Assembly: GCA_019118275.1 (NCBI GenBank)
Contig: DWZH01000087.1
Coordinates: 1 to 64,000, forward strand
Direction: 5' to 3'
Origin: Candidatus Brachybacterium merdavium
GTDB taxonomy: Bacteria; Actinomycetota; Actinomycetes; Actinomycetales; Dermabacteraceae
DNA: 64,000 nucleotides
The translations under genes and the position numbers were made by a program. The notes under the pieces are model-generated. The model saw nothing but the letters and a program-made list of their open reading frames with translations, had not been told where the DNA came from and searched no databases. This document shows positions 17,346 to 26,208 of the stretch, piece by piece. Positions within the stretch are counted from its first letter, which is position 1, and each line of letters starts with the position of its first letter.

Positions 17346-19022
17346 TCAGGCGTGGGGTGGGCGGTGCCCCCTGCCCCGCAGGGCTCTGCCCGCGAGGGCG
17401 TCGGTCCGATCCCCGGCCTCGACCACGGGAACGCCCCGGGAGAGCACGTGCTCGATCCCGGCCGGCGGCAGCCGCGGCTGTGCGAAGGTGGCGCGCTCGT
17501 CCACGGTGTCCGGGTCGAACAGGACCAGATCGGCGATCGCTCCCACCGCGATCCGTCCCCGGTCGTGCAGGCCCAACCTGCGGGCGGGCAGGGCGGAGAG
17601 ATGGACGATCGCCTCGGGAAGCGACAGCACCTGCTCTTCCCGGACGTACCGGCCCAGGTACCGGGCGAAGGTGCCGGCGCCGCGGGGGTGGGGCTTGTCG
17701 CCCACCAGCAGACCGTCGCTGCCGCCCATGTGACGTTGGTGGCGCATGATCGTGCGGACGTTGGTCTCGTCGCCGACGTGATGGAGGATGCTCACGGCCA
17801 GACGGTCCTGGATCAGCAGGTCGCAGAACACCTCGGCCGGGGCCCGCTGCTCGGTCCGGGCGATCTGGGCGATGGTGCGCCCCACCCGGCCGGCGAGCGC
17901 GGGATCGCGCACTCCGGCGATCTCCACGGTGTTCCAGTCGATCGGGACCCCATGGTGCCCGTCGCTGCCCTCGACCTCCATCACCTGAGCGATCCGGGCG
18001 CGTCGGTCGGGTTCGGCCAGCATCTCCAGGGTGTCCTCGAGGTCGCCTGTGGTGACCCAGCTCGGCAGCAGCGCCGCCAGGGTCGTGGAGCCGGGCAGGT
18101 ACGGGTAGGAGTCCAGGGTGACGTCCGCCCCACGTTCGAGGGCCCGGTCGACCAGCTCCAGCAGCTCGCCGGCGCGCCCGCGGTTCTCGGGGAAGTTCAT
18201 GGTGGCGTGGGTCAGGTGCACCGGGCATCCGGAGCGCTCGCCGATCTCGAGCACCTCCCGGTAGGCCTCGAGGGCTCCGGCCCCATAGGAGCGCTGGTGG
18301 GGGCTGTAGTAGCCGCCGTGCGCGGTGACCACCTCACACAGAGCCACCAGCTCCTCGGTGTCTGCGAACATCCCGGGCACGTAGGTCAGGCCCGAGGACA
18401 TCCCGAAGGCGCCTTCGCGCATGCCCTGGTCGACCTGTTCGCGCATCGCCTGCAGCTCCGCCGAGGTCGCCGCCCGGCTGGCGGTGCCGATCACATTCAT
18501 GCGGATCGTGCCCTGTGGCAGCAGGTAGGCGACGTTGGTGGCGCTGCCGCGCCGGTCGATCTCGGCCAGGTACTCGGCGACGCTGCGCCAGCCGAAATCG
18601 AGCTCGGCGGGCACTCCGTTCCAGCCGGCGATCCGGTCCCGCACCCCGGCCATGGTGGCGTCCGTGACGGGTGCGTAGGACAGGCCGTCCTGGCCGATCA
18701 CCTCGGTGGTCACCCCCTGCAGGGTCCGGGTGAGGTGCTCACGGTCGGTCAGCACGGCCAGGTCGGAGTGGGCGTGCATGTCGATGAACCCGGGGGCGAG
18801 GGCGAGTCCGTCCGCATGGATGCGCCGCGCGCCGGGTGCGTCCAGGCGGGCACCGCTCGCAGGTGCCCGGGCAGCGATCGCCGTGATCCGGCCAGCCTGC
18901 AGCAGCACGTCGGCCACATAGGGTTCGCCGCCGCTGCCGTCGAGGACCAGGGCACCGAGGATCAGGATGTCCGAGGTATCCCCTCCGGGCAGGGCCGGGG
19001 GCAAAACGGGCACGGGGCTCAT
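17346..19022 (-). CDS. N-acyl-D-amino-acid deacylase (D-aminoacylase)
   Basis: A 558-residue amidohydrolase that would release D-amino acids from N-acyl derivatives. The metal-site motif HAH (H83, H85 in FIDMHAHSD) is followed by GVTTEVIGQDGLSYAP. Classical D-aminoacylases have a metal-ligand Cys at the position where this subfamily shows Asp. It overlaps the upstream PLP-enzyme gene by 4 bp, so the pair forms an operon for D-amino-acid use. Precise substrate preference (D-Glu, D-Asp or neutral) is not visible. Confidence 0.85.
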   Translation of the reverse strand: MSPVPVLPPALPGGDTSDILILGALVLDGSGGEPYVADVLLQAGRITAIAARAPASGARLDAPGARRIHADGLALAPGFIDMHAHSDLAVLTDREHLTRTLQGVTTEVIGQDGLSYAPVTDATMAGVRDRIAGWNGVPAELDFGWRSVAEYLAEIDRRGSATNVAYLLPQGTIRMNVIGTASRAATSAELQAMREQVDQGMREGAFGMSSGLTYVPGMFADTEELVALCEVVTAHGGYYSPHQRSYGAGALEAYREVLEIGERSGCPVHLTHATMNFPENRGRAGELLELVDRALERGADVTLDSYPYLPGSTTLAALLPSWVTTGDLEDTLEMLAEPDRRARIAQVMEVEGSDGHHGVPIDWNTVEIAGVRDPALAGRVGRTIAQIARTEQRAPAEVFCDLLIQDRLAVSILHHVGDETNVRTIMRHQRHMGGSDGLLVGDKPHPRGAGTFARYLGRYVREEQVLSLPEAIVHLSALPARRLGLHDRGRIAVGAIADLVLFDPDTVDERATFAQPRLPPAGIEHVLSRGVPVVEAGDRTDALAGRALRGRGHRPPHA

Positions 19023-20323
19023 CCGAAGGCGGTCTCCAGCAGATCGATCGCTCGCGGGACGTCGGCATGGTCGTCATCGATGACGACCATGCCGCGCCAC
19101 TTGTCGAAGACCGTGCAGGGATGGGAGAGCCCGAAGCGGATCACATCCCCGACCTCCAGAGCGGTGTGCGGCGGGATCGTCACGAAGGTGTGCTGATCGT
19201 TCATCGCGGTGCACTGGGCACCGTCGAGCGGGTGGGCGGCCCTCTCCCCCAGCCGGCGCAGCAGCTGAGGCTCGGGCAGCCCCTCGTCGAAGGAGAAGTC
19301 CCGCTTCCCGGCGTCGACCAGGGCCAGTCCGGGCTCGGGCCGGGAGACGACGGTGGCCCAGCCGTGCATCGCCGCACGGAAGCGTGCGCCCGCCCCGCTC
19401 GGCTCACTCTGGGACTCCTGCTCGCGAGGCTCCTCGGTCCCGCTCTCCGTGGTGCGGGACAGGGGGCTGATCCCGCGATAGAAGCCGTCGTCGTGGGCGA
19501 GGTAGGCACCCGAGCGCAGCAGCACCCGGGTGGCGGGACCGCGCCGCCCCTGGGGGTCATGGCGGTGGGCGAGGACGTCGGCGACCTCATCGAAATAGGC
19601 GCTGCCGCCGGCGGTCAGCAGCACTTCCCCCTCGCTCGGGTACAGATCCTCCGCGGCGATCAGGTCGTGGAGCGCGCCGATCTGCTCGAGGTAAGCGCGC
19701 ACGCGGTGCAGGCTGTCGGGCTGCGCGTCGTGCGCCAATGCTCCCTCGTAGCCCCCGACGCCGGCCAGGCGCAGCGCCGGGGAGGCGGAGATCGCCCGGG
19801 CGATCTCCAGGCCGTCCTCCAGGGTGCGCACCCCGGTGCGCCCGTCCTGCGCGCCGAGCTCGACGATCACCGACAGCTGCTCCTGCGCGCCGGCGGCGGT
19901 GAGTGCTTCGTGCATGATCTCCACGCCCCGCGAGCTGTCGCTCCATACCGTCAGCCGCCCGGCCGAGGGGGCGAGGACGGTGAGGGCGGCAGGCTGGACC
20001 AGGGCGTTGGCCAGGAGCACCCGGGGGATCTCCCAGTCCAGGGCGACCGAGGCCTGCCAGGGGGTCGCCACCGTGATCCCCCAAGCCCCGGCATCCAGCT
20101 GCCGCCGCCACAGCTGGCGGTTCATGGTGGTCTTGCCGTGCGGGGCCAGCTCGACACCGGCGCTGCGGCACCAGGCGGCCATGGTGGCCAGGTTGTGCGC
20201 GATCGCGCTCTCGCTCAGGGTGACCAGCGGGGTGGGCAACTGGTCGAGGGCGGGGCGCCGGCGCAGTATCTGCTCGAATCCGTCCCGCCCGCTCCCCAGC
20301 GGTGCGGCCTTGAGGTCTTCCAT
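19019..20323 (-). CDS. DSD1-type PLP enzyme (D-serine dehydratase/D-threonine aldolase family)
   Basis: A 434-residue fold-type III PLP enzyme. The alanine-racemase-like N-terminal barrel carries the PLP lysine in APHGKTT (K64), and the C-terminal metal-binding pair appears as SHPC (His and Cys in LSHPCTVFD). The His-Cys pair points to zinc-dependent D-serine dehydratase or D-amino-acid deaminase. The 20323 ATG has GAAGGA 6 bp upstream. An ATG at 20344 with GGGGGA is also possible. It probably takes D-amino acids from the downstream deacylase to keto acids and ammonia. Confidence 0.8.
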   Translation of the reverse strand: MEDLKAAPLGSGRDGFEQILRRRPALDQLPTPLVTLSESAIAHNLATMAAWCRSAGVELAPHGKTTMNRQLWRRQLDAGAWGITVATPWQASVALDWEIPRVLLANALVQPAALTVLAPSAGRLTVWSDSSRGVEIMHEALTAAGAQEQLSVIVELGAQDGRTGVRTLEDGLEIARAISASPALRLAGVGGYEGALAHDAQPDSLHRVRAYLEQIGALHDLIAAEDLYPSEGEVLLTAGGSAYFDEVADVLAHRHDPQGRRGPATRVLLRSGAYLAHDDGFYRGISPLSRTTESGTEEPREQESQSEPSGAGARFRAAMHGWATVVSRPEPGLALVDAGKRDFSFDEGLPEPQLLRRLGERAAHPLDGAQCTAMNDQHTFVTIPPHTALEVGDVIRFGLSHPCTVFDKWRGMVVIDDDHADVPRAIDLLETAFG

Positions 20324-20615
20324 CCCGGTTCCTTCGCTCGACATCGTCGTCCCCCGCCAGGCTACGCTCGCTGTGCCAGCCACCTTGGTCCCGGGAGATC
20401 CCCTGAGCGATCGCACCGCCGTCACCACGACCGACGCCCCGTCTTCACCGGGCTGCCCGGAGATGCTCGTGGAGATCGGCGCCTTCGCGATCACTGAGCG
20501 CCCCACCCCACCGCACCGCACCGCATCTGCGAGCCGATAAGAGCTAGACTGACGCATCTGCGGAGTCCAAGGCGGTATGAAGGATTCCAGACCGGTCCGT
20601 CAGGGAGGCGTCATC

Positions 20616-21422
20616 ATGAGTGCAGGGAGTGGCATCACTTCCAGACGCGGCCTGTTCGCAGCCGCCGGAGCGGCGCTGCTCGCGAGCGCTACCGCCTGCA
20701 GCGGCGCCGGTGACACTCAGGACTTGGGCGAGCCCGGCGACGGGCAGCAGACCACGCTGATGGTCTTCGCGGCAGCCTCCCTCCAGGATCCCTTCGAGGA
20801 GATCGGCGCCGAGTTCGAGGCCGCGCACGAGGGCGTCGGGGTCGACTTCAGCTTCACCGGTTCCTCGGGCCTGGTCACCCAGATCCAGGAGGGCGCTCCG
20901 GCCGACGTGTTCGCCTCGGCCGACACCGCGAACATGGACAAGCTCGTCGACAGCGAACTCAGCGCCGCCGACCCGGTCGCCTTCACCTCCAACACCCTGA
21001 TGATCGCGGTCCCGGCGGGCAATCCCGCCGCCGTCACCGATCTCGCCTCCCTCACCGAGGAGGACGTAGCCCTGGTCCTGTGCGCGCCCGAGGTGCCGTG
21101 CGGTGCCGCCACCCAGGAGGTCGCCTCGGCGTCCGGTCTCGGTTTCGATCCGGTCTCGCAGGAGCAGTCCGTGACCGATGTGCTGGGCAAGGTGAGCACC
21201 GGCGAAGCCGATGCCGGACTGGTGTACGTCACCGATGTGCAGAAAGCCGGCGAGGCCGTCGAAGGGATCGAATTCCCGGAAGCGGTCGACGCGGTCAACA
21301 CCTATCCGATCACCACCGTCCGGGGCGCCGACAATGCCGCGCTCGGACAGGAGTTCATCGACCTGGTCCTGGACGAGACCGGCCAGGACATCCTCTCCGC
21401 CCACGGCTTCATGAGGCTCTGA
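20616..21422 (+). CDS. modA: Molybdate-binding lipoprotein ModA
   Basis: A 268-residue periplasmic-type binding protein. Twin arginines lie at residues 10-11, and the lipobox ends at Cys28 (ATAC). The mature part begins with the ModA pattern LMVFAAASLQDPFEEI and has GSSGLVTQIQEGAPADVFASAD. The start at 20616 is supported by GGGAGG 7 bp upstream. An earlier ATG at 20577 would add 13 residues. It is the first gene of modABC, divergent from the D-amino-acid operon. No ModE-type gene or Moco riboswitch is seen. Confidence 0.92.
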   Translation: MSAGSGITSRRGLFAAAGAALLASATACSGAGDTQDLGEPGDGQQTTLMVFAAASLQDPFEEIGAEFEAAHEGVGVDFSFTGSSGLVTQIQEGAPADVFASADTANMDKLVDSELSAADPVAFTSNTLMIAVPAGNPAAVTDLASLTEEDVALVLCAPEVPCGAATQEVASASGLGFDPVSQEQSVTDVLGKVSTGEADAGLVYVTDVQKAGEAVEGIEFPEAVDAVNTYPITTVRGADNAALGQEFIDLVLDETGQDILSAHGFMRL

Positions 21423-21425
21423 GCG

Positions 21426-22298
21426 GTGACGGAGATCGCTGCACAGGAGCGGGAGCCTGCGCGGGTACCGGAGCGCCTCCTCCCAGACCGGTCCCGCCCG
21501 AGCGGGACAGCCGCATCGCGCGTCTCCTCCCCCGCGTTGCCGCGCTGGGTGCTGATCCCCGCGCTCCTGGGAGCGCTGATGGTGCTGCTGCCGCTGGTGG
21601 CGATGGCGGCGCGCGTGCGGTGGCGGGACTTCTGGGGACTGATCACCAGCTCCTCCTCCCTCGACGCCCTGCAGCTGAGCCTGCAGACCTCGGCCACCAC
21701 CGCGCTGCTGTGCCTCGTGCTCGGAGTGCCGATGGCCCTGCTCCTGGCGCGCGCGGATTTCCCCGGGCTCGCCGTGGTCCGCTCGATCGTGCTGATCCCC
21801 CTGGTACTGCCCCCGGTGGTGGGCGGCATCGCCCTGTTGTACACCTTCGGCAGACAGGGCCTGATCGGCCGGCACCTCGAGGTGATGGGCATCCAGATCG
21901 CCTTCTCCACCACCGCGGTGGTACTCGCCCAGACCTTCGTGGCGCTGCCGTTCCTGGTGCTCAGTCTCGAGGGGGCCCTTCGCACAGCCGGCACCCGCTA
22001 CGAGGTGGTCGCCGCCTCCCTGGGGGCGCGCCCTTCCCGGGTGCTGCTGCGGGTGACCCTGCCCCTGGTACTGCCGAGCCTGCTGTCGGGGACGGTGCTG
22101 TGCTTCGCGCGCGCCCTGGGGGAGTTCGGGGCGACCATCACCTTTGCCGGCAGCCTGCAAGGCACCACCCGCACCCTGCCCCTGGAGATCTATCTGCAGC
22201 GCGAGAGCGACCCGGAGGCGGCCGTGGCATTGTCGTTCGTGTTGATGGTGGTCGCGATCGCGGTGATCGCCGTGGCGAGACGGAGGGCCCCGGCGTGA
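21426..22298 (+). CDS. modB: Molybdate ABC transporter permease ModB
   Basis: A 290-residue permease with about six membrane segments and a binding-protein-dependent EAA-like loop ([20 protein letters not shown]), then [16 protein letters not shown], a ModB hallmark. Start is GTG, 3 bp after the modA stop. The N-terminus (about 35 residues) is polar and long for the family. It forms the channel used with ModA and ModC. Confidence 0.92.
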   Translation: MTEIAAQEREPARVPERLLPDRSRPSGTAASRVSSPALPRWVLIPALLGALMVLLPLVAMAARVRWRDFWGLITSSSSLDALQLSLQTSATTALLCLVLGVPMALLLARADFPGLAVVRSIVLIPLVLPPVVGGIALLYTFGRQGLIGRHLEVMGIQIAFSTTAVVLAQTFVALPFLVLSLEGALRTAGTRYEVVAASLGARPSRVLLRVTLPLVLPSLLSGTVLCFARALGEFGATITFAGSLQGTTRTLPLEIYLQRESDPEAAVALSFVLMVVAIAVIAVARRRAPA

Positions 22299-23353
22299 GC
22301 CTGACGGTGCAGGCGGAAGTTCCCGAGCGGGGCGTCGACCTCGAGCTGGAGATCCCCTCCGGGGCGACCACCGCACTGGTGGGCCCCAACGGGGCCGGGA
22401 AGTCGACGCTGCTCGCACTGATCGGCGGCACGCTGCGGCCTCACTGCGGGCGCATCGTGCTCGAGGACCGGGTGCTGGTCGACATCGCCGACGGACGAGC
22501 GCGCACGTGGGTGCCGCCCCATGCGCGCCTGGTGGCCACGCTGGGCCAGGACCCGGCCCTGTTCCCGCACCTGACGGCGCTGGGCAACATCATGTTCGGC
22601 CTGCGCGCCCGCGGGATCCCGACAAGGCGGGCGAAGACCGAGGCGCACAACCGCCTGGAGCAGATCGGGTTGCTCGAGCTCGCCGACCGCAGACCCGCCC
22701 AGCTCTCGGGCGGGCAGGCCCAGCAGGTGGCGGTCGCCCGGGCCCTGGCGACCGAGCCTCGCCTGCTGCTGCTGGATGAACCGATGGCCGCCCTCGATGT
22801 CGATGTCGCCCCCGCGCTGCGTGAACAGCTGCGGCGCTTCCTGGAGGGCCGTACTGCGCTGGTGGTCTCCCATGACGTGCTCGACGCGATGACCCTGGGC
22901 CGGAACCTCGCCGTGCTCGAGGGAGGCCGCCTGGTCGAGCACGGCCCGGTCCTCGAGGTTCTCAACCGGCCCCGCAGCGCCTTCGCCGGCCGCTTCGCCG
23001 GGCTGAACCTGCTCACCGGCCGCTGGGACGGCCGAGCGGTGTCGCTGGACTCGGGCCAGCAGCTGCTCATCGACGCCCCGCTCGAACAGCCCCCGGGCGC
23101 GGTGGTCCATGCCGCCTTCCGTCCCTCCGCGGTGCAGGTCCTCGGCTCCGCCCCGATGCCGCCGCGTGCGACGAGGCTGCGCCGAGCCGTGTCAGCCCTG
23201 CAGCCGCTGGGCGATCTGGTGCGCGTGCGGGCGGGGGACCTGACCGCCGATGTCACCCCCCAACAGGTCTCCGCGCTCCACCTCCAACCGGGCACGGATA
23301 TCGATCTGGTCATCGATGCGAAGGCGGTTTCGGCATATCCGTCGAACGGCTGA
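22295..23353 (+). CDS. modC: Molybdate ABC transporter ATPase ModC
   Basis: A 352-residue ATPase. Walker A (GPNGAGKST) is at residues 30-38, the signature (LSGGQ) at 137-141 and Walker B at 157-162. A C-terminal TOBE (molybdate-binding) domain is present. The GTG start overlaps the modB stop by 4 bp (GTGA). The open frame extends far upstream through modA and modB, but only the part after 22295 reads as ModC. It energises molybdate import for molybdenum cofactor enzymes. Confidence 0.9.
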   Translation: MSLTVQAEVPERGVDLELEIPSGATTALVGPNGAGKSTLLALIGGTLRPHCGRIVLEDRVLVDIADGRARTWVPPHARLVATLGQDPALFPHLTALGNIMFGLRARGIPTRRAKTEAHNRLEQIGLLELADRRPAQLSGGQAQQVAVARALATEPRLLLLDEPMAALDVDVAPALREQLRRFLEGRTALVVSHDVLDAMTLGRNLAVLEGGRLVEHGPVLEVLNRPRSAFAGRFAGLNLLTGRWDGRAVSLDSGQQLLIDAPLEQPPGAVVHAAFRPSAVQVLGSAPMPPRATRLRRAVSALQPLGDLVRVRAGDLTADVTPQQVSALHLQPGTDIDLVIDAKAVSAYPSNG

Positions 23354-23406
23354 TCGGCGCCCCCGCCCCCGTCGCCGCGGGAAGAGCGCCCCGGATGCGG
23401 GCCGGC

Positions 23407-24261
23407 TCACAGACCGTGGCGGACGAGGTGCTCGCGCACCGCGTGATCGAAGGCGACGGGATCCTCGAGGTTCGGGTAGTGCCCGGTTCCCGGGATCACC
23501 TGATGGTCCCCGATGGGCACGGAGGCGGCCAGGCGAGCGCACATCGCGCGATGGTCGGCCCCGTCAGACCCGCCGCTGAGGGCCAGGACCGGGACGTCGA
23601 TGGTGGGCAGCCGCTCCCAGGTGCGGGTGACCGGCGTGGCCGGGAACGGAGGGATCGGGGTGCCATCGGGAGCGACGCGCAGATGCTCGGCGACGGTCTC
23701 GCGCGCCATGGTCTCCACCAGCTGCCAGACGCCCGGGGCGATGTCGTCGGCCGTCCGGCCGGGTCCTGCGCCCAGACGCATGAAAGCGTCGATCCACCCT
23801 TCGAGGTCGCCTCGTTCCTGGGCCGCGTTCCACTCGGCCAGAGTGGACAGCGTCCACGGGTCGGAGAACTGCGGCTCGCTGGTGCCGGTGCCGCTGACCA
23901 CGAGCCCGGCGACGCGGTCCGGGTGCTCCAGGGCGGTGTCGACCGCGGTGCCGCCGCCCATGGAGACGCCCGCCAGGACGGCTCGATCGATCTCGAGGGC
24001 GTCCAGCAGGCGGACGACGTCATCGGCGAGCCGATGGGGACCGTCGGCATCCGAGGAGCCGCCGTGCCCGCGGGCATCGGGCGCGATCACGGTGCGCTCG
24101 GGATAGGCGCTCAGCTGCGGTCCCCACATGCGCCGGTCGACGCCCCCACCGTGCAGCAGCACCAGCGGCGCGGCCGCACCCGATCCACGGCCCGGGCGGG
24201 CGAGATAGCAGGTGATGGTCTGGTCGGTCAGGTCGAAGCGGTGCGTCGTCGCAGCACTCAT
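23407..24261 (-). CDS. Alpha/beta hydrolase
   Basis: A 284-residue hydrolase. The oxyanion motif (LLHGGG) is at residues 35-40, the nucleophile Ser100 lies in GVSMGG, and the late His lies in GTGHYPNLE. The fold is like 3-oxoadipate enol-lactonases, but the substrate is unknown. The start codon at 24261 overlaps a TGACA-N7-TGTCA element, and the MarR gene starts 58 bp away on the other strand. It is very likely repressed by that MarR protein. Confidence 0.85.
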   Translation of the reverse strand: MSAATTHRFDLTDQTITCYLARPGRGSGAAAPLVLLHGGGVDRRMWGPQLSAYPERTVIAPDARGHGGSSDADGPHRLADDVVRLLDALEIDRAVLAGVSMGGGTAVDTALEHPDRVAGLVVSGTGTSEPQFSDPWTLSTLAEWNAAQERGDLEGWIDAFMRLGAGPGRTADDIAPGVWQLVETMARETVAEHLRVAPDGTPIPPFPATPVTRTWERLPTIDVPVLALSGGSDGADHRAMCARLAASVPIGDHQVIPGTGHYPNLEDPVAFDHAVREHLVRHGL

Positions 24262-24308
24262 GACAACCAAAGTGTCACATCTTCGAACTCTTGACAACCT
24301 CAGTGTCA
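24261..24308. promoter_or_regulatory. Two TGACA-N7-TGTCA sites between hydrolase and MarR genes
   Basis: The two inverted repeats, at 24261-24277 and 24292-24308, are 31 bp apart (about three helical turns). Each has 5-bp arms TGACA and TGTCA with a 7-base spacer, and the sites also match each other through TGACAACC. Their placement across the whole divergent region suggests a MarR dimer at each site, controlling both genes. Confidence 0.7.
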
Positions 24309-24318
24309 TACTTGATGG

Positions 24319-24798
24319 ATGGAGAATGCTCTGCCCCCGGACCAGCTGGCCGCTCGGCTGGCCGAGGTCTACGTCGAGATCGGCCCCCTCTACCGCAAGG
24401 TCGCGCGCATCGTCGAGCGCAGCCAACCGGTGATGGGGATGAGCGTCGGGGTGCGGGCCGTCCTCGAGCAGCTCTCCCGTCTGGGCGAGCGCACGGTCCC
24501 CCAGCTGGCGCGCGCCCAGGACCTCAGCCGGCAGTTCGTCCAGCGAATGGTCAACGATGCGAAAGAGGCCGGGTTCGTCGAACTGGCACCGAACCCCGCC
24601 CACCGGCGGTCCTCCCTGGTGCGGCTGACGCAGGCCGGTCGCACGGCGATCGACTCGGTGACCGAGCGGGAGCGGGAGCTGATGAGCCGCGTGGGAGGGA
24701 GCCTCACCGGCGCCGAGCTCGACGCCACGCTGCGGGTGCTGCGCCATATGCTCGCCGGTCTCGAGGCAGTGGAGAAGGAGCAGCTCAGCGGCGCCTAG
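24319..24798 (+). CDS. MarR-family transcriptional regulator
   Basis: A 159-residue winged-helix regulator with the helix-turn-helix in TVPQLARAQDLSRQFVQRMV and a wing with NPAHRRSSLVRLTQAG. The start at 24319 lies 10 bp after the second operator. No clear ribosome binding site is present, and a leaderless transcript is possible. It probably represses itself and the hydrolase. The inducer is unknown. Confidence 0.88.
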   Translation: MENALPPDQLAARLAEVYVEIGPLYRKVARIVERSQPVMGMSVGVRAVLEQLSRLGERTVPQLARAQDLSRQFVQRMVNDAKEAGFVELAPNPAHRRSSLVRLTQAGRTAIDSVTERERELMSRVGGSLTGAELDATLRVLRHMLAGLEAVEKEQLSGA

Positions 24799-24836
24799 GG
24801 GATCCTTCCGGGCCCGGGGCGGCCGCGAGCAGGGGC

Positions 24837-25199
24837 CTACTGCCCGGGCGGACCGGAGCCGATCTGCAGGGACTGGCGGCGGCGGTGGACCGTGAGGTAC
24901 CCCAGACCGTCAGCGCCCGCTCGGAACCCCCGACGGCTGCGACGCGGCAGGAACACCAGGTCTCCCACCCGCAGAGGCGTCTCTCCATCATCGGTGGACA
25001 GCGTGCCGTGGCCGGAGACCACGTGGACCAGCACGTCGACCTCGGCGCCGAGATGGGAGGCGATCTCCTCGTCTGCCGGCAGGCGGACCAGGTTGGAGTC
25101 GAGGTCACGCTCGGGGTCGTCGATCGACCAGATCGCACCGCGCCGAGGCTCGGCGGGAGGCGCGGAGGTGTTGACCAGCATGCGCGGTGTGGAAGCCAT
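24837..25199 (-). CDS. Cupin-domain protein
   Basis: A 120-residue single cupin barrel. Cupin motif 1 is only partly kept (LGAEVDVLVHVVSGHGTL) and motif 2 reads PLRVGDLVFLPRRSRRGF. The usual metal-binding His-X-His is not clear, so enzyme activity is doubtful. It could be a small sugar- or ligand-binding protein. No pathway is evident from its neighbours (MarR gene, DoxX gene). Confidence 0.75.
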   Translation of the reverse strand: MASTPRMLVNTSAPPAEPRRGAIWSIDDPERDLDSNLVRLPADEEIASHLGAEVDVLVHVVSGHGTLSTDDGETPLRVGDLVFLPRRSRRGFRAGADGLGYLTVHRRRQSLQIGSGPPGQ

Positions 25200-25266
25200 G
25201 ACCCGATCATCGCAGAGATCCCGACCATCCAGCCGCTGCGTGCCGAGCCGTCAGAATACCGAGCCG

Positions 25267-25641
25267 TCAGAAGGGATAGGGGCCGAACCGTGACCAGGCC
25301 ACGAACACCGACAAGATCGCCAGGATCATCGAGGGCAGTGCGGCTTTCACCCCATCACCGCGGCGCAGGTGGATCAGGGCGGCGAAGACCATGGTGATCG
25401 CCAGGCCGGCCGCGGCCACGGAGGCCAGCGGCGGGGCGATGCCCAGCAGCGGAGGCAGGAGGAGCCCGAGAGCACCCAGGATCTCGAGCGCCCCGATACC
25501 CCAGATGATCTGCTGTGGGAAGTCCTCGACGTAGGGGGTGCGCTCGATCTGCTGCTCACGCGGGGCCAGCAGCTTCGCGGCACCGGAGGCCACGAACACG
25601 GCGGCGAGCATGAAGGCCAGGATCCACAGGAGGATGTTCAT
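25267..25641 (-). CDS. DoxX-family membrane protein
   Basis: A 124-residue protein with four membrane segments. The DoxX pattern is seen in ILAFMLAAVFVASGAAKLL and in GIGALEILGALGLLLPP. The start at 25641 has AAGGAGA 7 bp upstream. Longer frames reaching 25992 have no coding support. DoxX proteins have roles in redox or membrane stress, but a specific role cannot be given. Confidence 0.85.
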   Translation of the reverse strand: MNILLWILAFMLAAVFVASGAAKLLAPREQQIERTPYVEDFPQQIIWGIGALEILGALGLLLPPLLGIAPPLASVAAAGLAITMVFAALIHLRRGDGVKAALPSMILAILSVFVAWSRFGPYPF

Positions 25642-25798
25642 CGGGCTGTCTCCTTCGATCGCGCGGCGGCATCCCTGCCGGGCCTGCAGTATCTCCCTCC
25701 TCCGGGGCGAGGTCCACCCACCGCACCGATGAGCGGCTGCCTCCCGGCCCAGCCGCTCTCGGCGTGACCGGGGCGGGAGTCTCCGGCACACTGGAGTC

Positions 25799-26143
25799 AT
25801 GAGCGCCTCCGAGCCCGAGTTCATCGCCGCCCAGACCACCGTGGATCGCCCGGCGCTGGCCGAGCAGCTGGCCTCGGCCGCGGTCGGTTCACGCCTGGCG
25901 GCCTGCGTGCAGATCACCGAGGCCACCAGCGTGTACCGGTGGGAGGACGGCATCGAGAAGGACGCCGAGCAGCTGCTCACGTTCAAGACCACAGCGCAGG
26001 CGCTGCCCGGGCTGCAGCGTCTGATCGAGCGCGAGCACCCCTATGACGAGCCCGAGTTCATCGTGCTGCCGATCGTGGACGGCTCGCCCTCGTACCTGGG
26101 CTGGGTCCGCGACAGCGTCCGGCCGCCGGCCGACGATTCGTGA
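25799..26143 (+). CDS. cutA: CutA1-type divalent ion tolerance protein
   Basis: A 114-residue protein of the CutA1 family, trimeric with a ferredoxin-like fold. The family core is seen in SRLAACVQI, SVYRWEDGIEKDAEQLLTFKT and HPYDEPEFIVLPI. The length is normal. It stands alone between DoxX and the DUF1846 gene. The CutA1 role in metal tolerance is poorly defined in actinobacteria. Confidence 0.9.
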   Translation: MSASEPEFIAAQTTVDRPALAEQLASAAVGSRLAACVQITEATSVYRWEDGIEKDAEQLLTFKTTAQALPGLQRLIEREHPYDEPEFIVLPIVDGSPSYLGWVRDSVRPPADDS

Positions 26144-26208
26144 GGAGTGCGACTCAGTCCCCGGCAGGTCGGGGCGCCATCGCTCGCGGGGATTGCTAGC
26201 GTGGCGCG

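Noticed and set aside
20544-22418. 624-codon frame on the minus strand over modA and modB
   Set aside because: modA and modB are recognised on the plus strand, with overlaps and ribosome binding sites.
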